Assembly (NCBI GenBank): GCA_022565655.1
Contig: JAIUMG010000073.1
Coordinates: 1-12,236 of the forward strand
Length of the DNA stretch: 12,236 bases
Reading direction: 5' to 3'
DNA from: Alkalimonas sp.
Lineage (GTDB): Bacteria; Pseudomonadota; Gammaproteobacteria; Enterobacterales; Alteromonadaceae
In this document: one piece after another, positions 6,604 to 12,236 of the stretch
Numbering within the stretch: position 1 is the first letter of the stretch
How the letters are laid out: each line of letters begins with the position of its first letter
The notes under the pieces: generated by a model
Told to the model about the DNA's origin: nothing
The model's database searches: none
Seen by the model: the letters and a program-made list of their open reading frames with translations, nothing else
Made by a program: the position numbers and the translations under genes

Positions 6604-7739
6604 CTATCAAGGTGCTGCAACTGATTTGTCCAAGCGGTTATTATGGTGCTGAGCGCTGGGTCAATGCGCTGTTGTCTGTGTCACCGAGTAGCGATATCGA
6701 GCAGCATCTTGCGATAACCGATGAGCCTGGTGTGTGTGATGATGTGTTGAAGCGCTGCGGTCTGCCAGCGGCGCGGCAGCACCGTATTGCCATGACGTCG
6801 AAGTTTGATCTGCGTGCGCTAAAACGCTTGGTAGATTTAATTCGCCAGCAGGGAATTTCGGTGATCCATACCCATGGTTATAAATCCGATATTTTAGGGG
6901 TGATAGCAGCAAAGTGGGCAGGTATTGCCTCTGTATGCACGCCTCACGGCTTTGAAAATTCAACTGATAAACGTTTGCGGGCTTATATGTGGCTTGGTGG
7001 CAAGGCTTTTCATTGGTTTGATTGGGTGTGTCCGCTATCACCAGATATCATGGCGACGGTGCTCGACACCTATGGTGTTAAGCCACAGCGGGTTCGTTTG
7101 ATTAATAATGGCGTCGATTTGGCTGAAGTAGAGTGTGCGCTTGCCGTGACAACTGCGTCAACCACTGAACCTCCGGCTGAATTCCGTATTGGTTATATTG
7201 GGCAATTGATCAGCCGAAAAAATCTGACGGCTACCTTGCACGCATTTGCTGATTTGCTTCAACAGCATCCGAATTGCCGTTTGGTATTGGTTGGCGATGG
7301 CGATGAACGCGATTTGTTGCAGCAGTTAGCGCACCAACTAGCCATTAGTGAGCAGGTTGATTTTTTGGGTTTTCGGGATGATCGGTTGGCTTTGCTGCCA
7401 GCATTCGATTGCTTTGTGCTGACGTCTAGTTTGGAAGGGATCCCGCGTTGTTTGATGGAAGCCATGGCAGCAAAGGTTTGTGTGACTGCTTTTAACATCC
7501 CTGGTGTCGACCGATTGATCACCCATGAGCAAACGGGATTGTTGGCCGACTATGGCGATACAGCGGCTTTAACGGAGCAATGGTGTCGTTTAATCCAGCA
7601 GCCTGAGCTGAAAGCGCAATTAGCGCAGGCCGGTTGCGATCATGTCTATCAGAACTTTTCGGCGCAAGCGATGGAGCAGGCATACAGTGAGCTTTATCAG
7701 CAGTTGTTGGAGACCAAGCCAAAGCTAAGCTCGGTTTAA
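6600..7739 (+). CDS. Family 4-type (GT-B) glycosyltransferase
   Basis: A 379-residue retaining glycosyltransferase of the GT4/group 1 type. The N-terminal acceptor half has a glycine-rich loop at CPSGYYGAERW (10-20) and HTHGYKSDILG at 90-100, both common in this family. The donor half begins near IGYIGQLISRKN (197-208), has VLVGDGDERD (229-238), and the EX7E signature with E279 and E287 in SLEGIPRCLMEAMA. ATG 6600 is chosen over the longer open frame because AAAGGAA (6588-6594) lies 5 bases upstream, the ATG overlaps the GT2 stop as ATGA, and family similarity starts exactly here; the upstream extension is GT2 sequence read in another frame. It is the last gene of the rightward operon. Its TAA (7737-7739) overlaps the stop of the opposing flippase gene, leaving no space for a terminator. 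The sugar donor is unknown. Confidence 0.93.
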   Translation: MTIKVLQLICPSGYYGAERWVNALLSVSPSSDIEQHLAITDEPGVCDDVLKRCGLPAARQHRIAMTSKFDLRALKRLVDLIRQQGISVIHTHGYKSDILGVIAAKWAGIASVCTPHGFENSTDKRLRAYMWLGGKAFHWFDWVCPLSPDIMATVLDTYGVKPQRVRLINNGVDLAEVECALAVTTASTTEPPAEFRIGYIGQLISRKNLTATLHAFADLLQQHPNCRLVLVGDGDERDLLQQLAHQLAISEQVDFLGFRDDRLALLPAFDCFVLTSSLEGIPRCLMEAMAAKVCVTAFNIPGVDRLITHEQTGLLADYGDTAALTEQWCRLIQQPELKAQLAQAGCDHVYQNFSAQAMEQAYSELYQQLLETKPKLSSV

Positions 7740-9205
7740 TCCTCTTTACGTTGCCGCCATAGCTGTATCACCACGTCATGTTGGTGCTGCAATTCGCGAA
7801 CCTTCTTTCTCAGAAGCCAGGTGTAAGCAAGCAACTGCAAGGTGTAAAGCGAAAAGAAGACCGCACTCAGTCCGATCAGCTGCCCGAGTCGTGACATCTC
7901 GGATGGTAAAATAAGGAAGTTACTGATAAATAGGGCCAACACGGCAAACAGTACATAGGGCAAGGCCAGACTAACGAGTCGTCCTATATTATAGCCGGTC
8001 GCTTGTTGCAGCAACCACAACAGCACCAGCGTAGTAGCCACGGATATCCAGCCTCTAAGCCACGCCATCTCGAGTAAGGTTGCGGTATGGATCAAAAGCA
8101 ATAGGCCGACGATTAAGACGGTGGATAGCACATCAAACCAAAATAACAGCTTGCTACGGCCAATCGCTAAAAAGGCATTGCTGACCAGATCAAAGACACA
8201 AAAAGTCAGAAAGAAAAGCGCAAAAGGAGCTAGTAAGTGGTTGTACTCTTTCCAGTTGTTACCAAGCAAGGTATCGACAATCAGTGCCGGGTAGGCCAAT
8301 AAAAATGTGGTCAGCGGGATCAAAAGAGCAAACAGCAATAGAAGGCTAATGCGGGTACGATAAGCCAGTTGCTCTGCCTCGTCACGTTGGCTTGCTATTG
8401 CAGCCTGCAGTGGCTGGCTGCAAGGGACTATCACTGCAATGGCTGGCAATAGGGTCAGCTCTCGCAACAGGTGGTAACCACCGAGCTGGGCGGTACTAAA
8501 GCGTTTGGATACCAGCAGGTTATCGACTTGATAACGGGCAAAGCCAATGAAACCACGCAACATCAGCCACTTGGAAAAAGCCCACTGTTGATGAAACCGC
8601 ATCAGGGAAAAACGGGGGCGAAACTGGCTGATAATATAGCTACCGAAGGTAAAAATTATGGCAGAGGCCAGAGCCCCTATAATGACTGGCCAATGACTCG
8701 GGAACAGAAATGCGAGTGTGATGGTGATGATAAAGGAAACGATTTTTTGCACAATACTTAACACGAAGATGGGTTGATAATTTAACTGCTTAGCAAATAA
8801 CATCACGGCTGGGTTTTGCAATGCTTTGAGGGGGAGTACTAAGCTGGCGACCATCAGTGCACTGGTTAGTTGTGGCATCTCGAAGTAACGCGCTAAAAAT
8901 GGTGCCAATATTAAGATCAACGCAAACATGCCGAGTTTGGTGACGAGCTCCATGCTCCAGGCAGTATGTAAGTCTTCGTCATCCAGATCCTGTTTTTGGA
9001 TAATGTAGTGCTGGTTGCCGGCATCGGCAATATTTTCGAAGAACATCAAACAAATCATCACCATGGCGACGACACCAAAATGTTCTGGTACCAATAACCT
9101 TGCAAGGACTAGGGTTGAAACAAATCCTAGACTTTTCTGGATCAGTTGTATCGTGAGCAAGATAGCCGAACTGTGCAACACACTTTGGCTAACACTCTTG
9201 CTCAT
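7736..9205 (-). CDS. Wzx-like polysaccharide unit flippase (MOP superfamily)
   Basis: A 489-residue polytopic inner-membrane protein with roughly 12-14 hydrophobic segments, of the polysaccharide biosynthesis/lipopolysaccharide flippase group (WzxC-like). The N-terminal part (residues about 12-50, with LVLARLLVPEHFGVVAMV) carries the family's first two helices and the conserved LARLL.P..FG turn. It most likely moves undecaprenyl-pyrophosphate-linked units to the periplasmic face. ATG 9205 overlaps the exosortase stop as ATGA, so translation is probably coupled, and it is the last gene of the leftward operon. Its stop codon (7738-7736) overlaps the stop of the convergent GT4 gene. The C-terminal tail after the last helix is basic, consistent with a cytoplasmic end. 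Substrate is inferred from context. Confidence 0.92.
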   Translation of the reverse strand: MSKSVSQSVLHSSAILLTIQLIQKSLGFVSTLVLARLLVPEHFGVVAMVMICLMFFENIADAGNQHYIIQKQDLDDEDLHTAWSMELVTKLGMFALILILAPFLARYFEMPQLTSALMVASLVLPLKALQNPAVMLFAKQLNYQPIFVLSIVQKIVSFIITITLAFLFPSHWPVIIGALASAIIFTFGSYIISQFRPRFSLMRFHQQWAFSKWLMLRGFIGFARYQVDNLLVSKRFSTAQLGGYHLLRELTLLPAIAVIVPCSQPLQAAIASQRDEAEQLAYRTRISLLLLFALLIPLTTFLLAYPALIVDTLLGNNWKEYNHLLAPFALFFLTFCVFDLVSNAFLAIGRSKLLFWFDVLSTVLIVGLLLLIHTATLLEMAWLRGWISVATTLVLLWLLQQATGYNIGRLVSLALPYVLFAVLALFISNFLILPSEMSRLGQLIGLSAVFFSLYTLQLLAYTWLLRKKVRELQHQHDVVIQLWRQRKED

Positions 9206-10677
9206 TCATGCGGCCCTGCAAGCAGTTGTTGTTGGCCCTGGCGGAGTTGTTGCTCTAGATACGCTATGTCTTGATGACTTTCAACAGATACGGCCTTAAC
9301 GGCTGCTGGAGTTTGATCACCACGTAAAATAGCTGCTAGTTGCATCAGCTTGGCGATAACGCGGCTACTGGTTTTGACCTCACCAATCTGGTACCAGTAC
9401 AGCAGAGCTCGTTGTTGGCCACGAGTATTCGTCAGGTAGAGGATGCTGTAGCCATTCAATCGGTCGCCGTAGCTTTTCTGCTGGGTGATGCTCCAGTGGT
9501 CGGTATGGAATAGTGTGTTGTGCCAGGTGATCATATCGCCGCGATCTTGTCGGTGCCCGTATTGAGCAACAAACAGCTCAATACCTTCATCGGTTTGCCA
9601 GTGATCCCGACTTAAACCATCGAAGAACTGAATGCCCCAACTGCTTTGAGTGATTACACTGCTTTGGGTGGCATAGAGGCTTTTTGGTTGTTCGGGAGCC
9701 TTGGTCTCATTCATACTTCTGCTTAGTCCACCTGCGACGAGTAGGCTAGCTGTTAACACAAGCAACAGCAGAGTGGGGACTTTGTATCGATGCGATAAGG
9801 TGTTCGTTGTCGCTTCTGTGGCTTTATGATCTTGCTCCTCATCCTCAAATTTAGCACCTAGCCAGAAAGCCAGCATGATGACTATAAAAAACACCAGCCA
9901 GCCGTAATAGTAGTGGTCGGCACCGAATCCATAAGTCAGATTTGATTTTTCACCAATCACCACTAGCAAAAAAGCACGAATACCATTAGCAATGATGGAA
10001 AGCACTAGGGTCATGGCAATAAATGCCAGTGATTTATACCATCTGGTGTAATGCAAATAGGAATACAAACAAGAGAGCACTAGACTGGTGAGCAGAAAGT
10101 TCAGTCCTGAGCAGGCCACAGCTACTTCAAACACAGCTGAAGGCGTGAAGATGTAGAGGCCATCACGAAAGACCGGAAAATCAACCAGGCGCAAAAAGTG
10201 AATGACCATATCGGCGGTAATACGTTGTAATACTGGGTTAGCCGCTTCACCAAAAGGAACCAGAAAGATCAAAAAAGTAACTGGGAACCACACCCGGCGG
10301 ATCATGCGGTGGCCTAGTAGTGACCATATCAATAGCTGTAAATAGATAATAGCGGCGAGTTGACTAACGAAGTTTACATCGATGGCAAAGGCTAGTAACC
10401 AAAGCACCAGTAAAGGCAAAGCAAGCAGAGCAGGCAATAAAGTGGGCTTGACTGGGTAGAGTGCAAGAGTGTTGCGTTCACGCCAGATAAGCCATATAGA
10501 TATGGGCAGTATTAAATAGGCGTGCATGTAGGTTTCTGAATGACGCCATACCAGCTCCATACGGGCAAGCGTTGGCCAAAAAACAATGAGGTAAGCGCCC
10601 AAAAATACAGCGGCTACTATCAGGAGTTGGCTGGGAAAGCCTAAGCGGTTTTGCTTTTCGTGATACGTTCCTTGCAT
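9202..10677 (-). CDS. xrtA: Exosortase A fused to an EpsI-like domain
   Basis: A 491-residue integral membrane protein. Residues about 15-275 form the exosortase core, with around eight hydrophobic segments and the conserved triad in order: C189 in VACSGLNFL, R234 in ANGIRAF, H255 in GADHYYYGW. Exosortases are cysteine transpeptidase-like enzymes thought to process proteins with a PEP-CTERM tail at the inner membrane; none is encoded in this window. After a linker rich in E, D and K there is one more membrane segment (about 300-317), then a periplasmic EpsI-like (DUF3485) region to the end; such fusions are known. ATG 10677 is chosen because it lies 19 bases after the deacetylase stop; the longer frame starts with TTG inside that gene. 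The ribosome site is modest: GGAG (10691-10688), 10 bases upstream, inside a small possible hairpin with CTCC (10684-10681). Its stop overlaps the flippase start. Confidence 0.94.
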   Translation of the reverse strand: MQGTYHEKQNRLGFPSQLLIVAAVFLGAYLIVFWPTLARMELVWRHSETYMHAYLILPISIWLIWRERNTLALYPVKPTLLPALLALPLLVLWLLAFAIDVNFVSQLAAIIYLQLLIWSLLGHRMIRRVWFPVTFLIFLVPFGEAANPVLQRITADMVIHFLRLVDFPVFRDGLYIFTPSAVFEVAVACSGLNFLLTSLVLSCLYSYLHYTRWYKSLAFIAMTLVLSIIANGIRAFLLVVIGEKSNLTYGFGADHYYYGWLVFFIVIMLAFWLGAKFEDEEQDHKATEATTNTLSHRYKVPTLLLLVLTASLLVAGGLSRSMNETKAPEQPKSLYATQSSVITQSSWGIQFFDGLSRDHWQTDEGIELFVAQYGHRQDRGDMITWHNTLFHTDHWSITQQKSYGDRLNGYSILYLTNTRGQQRALLYWYQIGEVKTSSRVIAKLMQLAAILRGDQTPAAVKAVSVESHQDIAYLEQQLRQGQQQLLAGPHE

Positions 10678-10696
10678 CTGGGAGGGACTCCGGCTT

Positions 10697-11557
10697 TTAT
10701 TTTTTTTCGGTGCTTTGGTAGCTTTCAAAAACCTGTTGCACCGTACTCCACTCAAAATCTTGCAGTAACTTTGAAACCTTACATTCCATCTGCTTGAGAT
10801 TTACATAGTGACGAAAACGAGACTTGAAGCTAGCGCCTTCGATCCGAGGCTGCTCATTATCGATTTCCCATGGGTGAAAATAAAACATATAAGGGCTATT
10901 GTGCTGTCGCAAGTAACGCTGGATTAAGGCTTTGCTTAACCAATAAGGCAGCAAGCGGAAATAGCCGCCACCAGCTATTGGTATTTGCCTGCCTTTAATG
11001 GTCAGTATCGGCATTGGAAACTCCCACAAACCTTCTTTGCGGAGATAAGGCTCCGCTGGCCAGTATGGAGTGCCATAATGGTCATGTTTTATGGGATAAG
11101 TACTTGAACTATAGCGGTAGCCCGCCTCTTTTAAACTGGCAAAAGCCCACTCGTTTTCCGCACAAATAGAAAAGCTTGGTGCACGATAGCCAGTCACTTC
11201 TGCGCCAATGATGTCTTCTAAAAGGTGTTTAGCTGAGGTGATATCTTGCAAGAATTGAGCAGGAGTCTGAGTGGTTGCTTTGGTATGACTGTAACCATGA
11301 CTAGCGACTTCATGGCCGCGCCGATGTATGTCACGGATCAACTCTGGAAACTTTTCTGCCACCCAACCCAGAATGAAAAAAGTAGCTTTGGCCTGGTTTT
11401 TTTCAAATACATCCAAGATCCGATAGGTATTTATATCGACTCGGATTGGATACTTGCTCCAATCCGAAGGCTGAATTTTGTTTTCAAAAGCAGCAACTTG
11501 AAAATAATCTTCGATATCAATCGTGAGCGCCTGGAGTGGGCGTATTGATGATTGCAT
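10697..11557 (-). CDS. XrtA/PEP-CTERM-associated NodB polysaccharide deacetylase
   Basis: A 286-residue NodB-fold carbohydrate esterase of the group found beside exosortase A (TIGR03006-like). It would remove N-acetyl groups from the polysaccharide. Visible motifs are LTIDIEDYF at 11-19 (D14 and D17 as likely base and metal ligand), HEVASHGYSH at 82-91 (H87 and H91 as metal ligands), GYRAPSFSI at 123-131 and YFHPWE at 226-231. No signal peptide or membrane segment is evident at the N-terminus, as is usual in this group, so where it acts is unclear. ATG 11557 is chosen: similarity begins there, it leaves a 4-base gap after the sugar transferase stop, and AAAGGG lies about 10 bases upstream. 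The longer open frame would start at a TTG inside the preceding gene. Co-transcription with both neighbours is very likely. Confidence 0.93.
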   Translation of the reverse strand: MQSSIRPLQALTIDIEDYFQVAAFENKIQPSDWSKYPIRVDINTYRILDVFEKNQAKATFFILGWVAEKFPELIRDIHRRGHEVASHGYSHTKATTQTPAQFLQDITSAKHLLEDIIGAEVTGYRAPSFSICAENEWAFASLKEAGYRYSSSTYPIKHDHYGTPYWPAEPYLRKEGLWEFPMPILTIKGRQIPIAGGGYFRLLPYWLSKALIQRYLRQHNSPYMFYFHPWEIDNEQPRIEGASFKSRFRHYVNLKQMECKVSKLLQDFEWSTVQQVFESYQSTEKK

Positions 11558-11561
11558 CCAG

Positions 11562-12236
11562 TTATCGCCCTTTACCAAAGAGTACAACTTCTACAGTACG
11601 AATAAGAATCACCAAATCCAACAATAAACTGCGGTGCTTGATGTAGTACAGATCAAACTTCAGCTTTTCCATTGAATCTTCAGCAGTGGCACCATAAGGG
11701 TACTTTAACTGAGCCCAGCCGGTTAAACCTGGCTTGACGTTGTGGCGTTGGCTGTAATAAGGGATATCTTTTTCCAGTTCACAGACAAACTCTGGACGCT
11801 CAGGGCGCGGGCCAACGAAGCCCATCTCACCACGCAGTACATTGATCAACTGTGGCAGCTCATCGATACGGTATTTACGAATAACTCGACCAACCCGGGT
11901 GACACGCATATCATCTTTGGTTGCCCACTGGGCACCATTGGCTTCGGCATTTGGCCCCATGCTACGGAACTTAATGATATGGAATGGCTTGCCATCAATG
12001 CCTACCCGTACTTGCTTGTAAAATACCGAGGCGCCGGTTTTGCGGCCATCTTCCAGGTAAATCAGCAATGCGGTGACCAGCATAATCGGCCAGGTAAGTG
12101 CCATAACAAATAACGCTAAAACCACGTTTAAACGATAATCGAGGCTGGATTTAAACCATTTTTTGGCTTCAAAGCCATCCGAATAGATGACCCAGCTCGG
12201 ATAAATCAGGTTGACGGCGATTTGGCCGGTTTCCTG
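11562..12236 (-). CDS. Initiating polyprenyl-phosphate sugar-phosphate transferase (EpsB_2-like), N-terminus cut by window edge
   Basis: The C-terminal 224 residues of a bacterial sugar transferase (PF02397 type), which transfers a sugar phosphate from a nucleotide sugar to undecaprenyl phosphate and so starts the repeat unit at the inner membrane. The frame is open to the right edge. After a stretch containing YPSWVIYSDGF, typical of the XrtA-linked EpsB_2 (TIGR03013) group, comes a hydrophobic hairpin-like segment at about 37-60, then KFRSM at 89-93, RIDELPQ at 123-129, GFVGPRPER at 139-147 and KPGLTGWAQ at 168-176, all conserved in the catalytic domain. The family is usually about 450-470 residues, so roughly half, including the N-terminal membrane and Rossmann-like part, lies outside. 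An internal GTG at 12125 is not a real start, since similarity extends upstream of it. It heads the visible part of the leftward operon. Confidence 0.93.
   Translation of the reverse strand, partial: QETGQIAVNLIYPSWVIYSDGFEAKKWFKSSLDYRLNVVLALFVMALTWPIMLVTALLIYLEDGRKTGASVFYKQVRVGIDGKPFHIIKFRSMGPNAEANGAQWATKDDMRVTRVGRVIRKYRIDELPQLINVLRGEMGFVGPRPERPEFVCELEKDIPYYSQRHNVKPGLTGWAQLKYPYGATAEDSMEKLKFDLYYIKHRSLLLDLVILIRTVEVVLFGKGR

Noticed and set aside
8471..8761. 96-codon plus-strand open frame
   Set aside because: It lies wholly antisense to membrane segments of the flippase and has no ribosome site or family resemblance.
10678..10755. N-terminal extension of exosortase into the deacetylase gene
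   Set aside because: It would begin at a TTG without ribosome site and adds a basic, low-complexity stretch not expected in exosortases.

Overview
The window looks like part of an exopolysaccharide biosynthesis locus of the exosortase A (XrtA/EpsH, 'PEP-CTERM/EpsH1 system') type, from a Gram-negative bacterium, probably a gammaproteobacterium. The case rests on a set of families that recur together in such loci: a TIGR03087-like glycosyltransferase, an EpsB_2-like polyprenyl-phosphate sugar-phosphate transferase, a PEP-CTERM-type NodB polysaccharide deacetylase and an exosortase fused to an EpsI-like domain. The assignment to Gammaproteobacteria is an impression from protein style and moderate GC, not a measured result.

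Layout. (1) Positions 1-2150, minus strand: manC followed by a phosphomannomutase cut by the left edge; together they make GDP-mannose. (2) Positions 2306-3595, plus strand, divergent from manC: a membrane-anchored protein I cannot name. (3) Positions 3596-3815: a 220-base gap with a plausible sigma70-type promoter and a short leader ORF that overlaps the next start. (4) Positions 3816-7739, plus strand: a tightly packed operon of glycosyltransferase, hexapeptide O-acyltransferase, GT2 and GT4, each joined to the next by a 4-base ATGA overlap. (5) Positions 7736-12236, minus strand, read from right to left: initiating sugar-phosphate transferase (cut by the right edge), polysaccharide deacetylase, exosortase A-EpsI, Wzx-like flippase. 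Operons 4 and 5 converge and share their stop codons with no room for a terminator.

How the genes fit together (inference from families): ManC and the phosphomannomutase supply GDP-mannose. The EpsB_2-like enzyme loads the first sugar phosphate onto undecaprenyl phosphate. The three glycosyltransferases extend the unit and the acyltransferase probably O-acylates it. The flippase exports it and the deacetylase modifies it. Exosortase A acts at the membrane on PEP-CTERM-tagged proteins, none of which is encoded here. A Wzy polymerase, the Wzc/Wza-type export genes and the usual PrsK/PrsR regulators are also not in this window; they may lie beyond its edges.

No RNA genes, CRISPR arrays, insertion sequences or phage genes were seen. 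The most notable local oddities are the manC start (a good Shine-Dalgarno followed by ACG where the family expects ATG), a TGTAC-N4-GTACA dyad over a possible manC -10, the shared-stop convergence, and the unnamed gene at 2306. I do not see a clearly novel system; most of the window is a recognisable EPS/exosortase locus.
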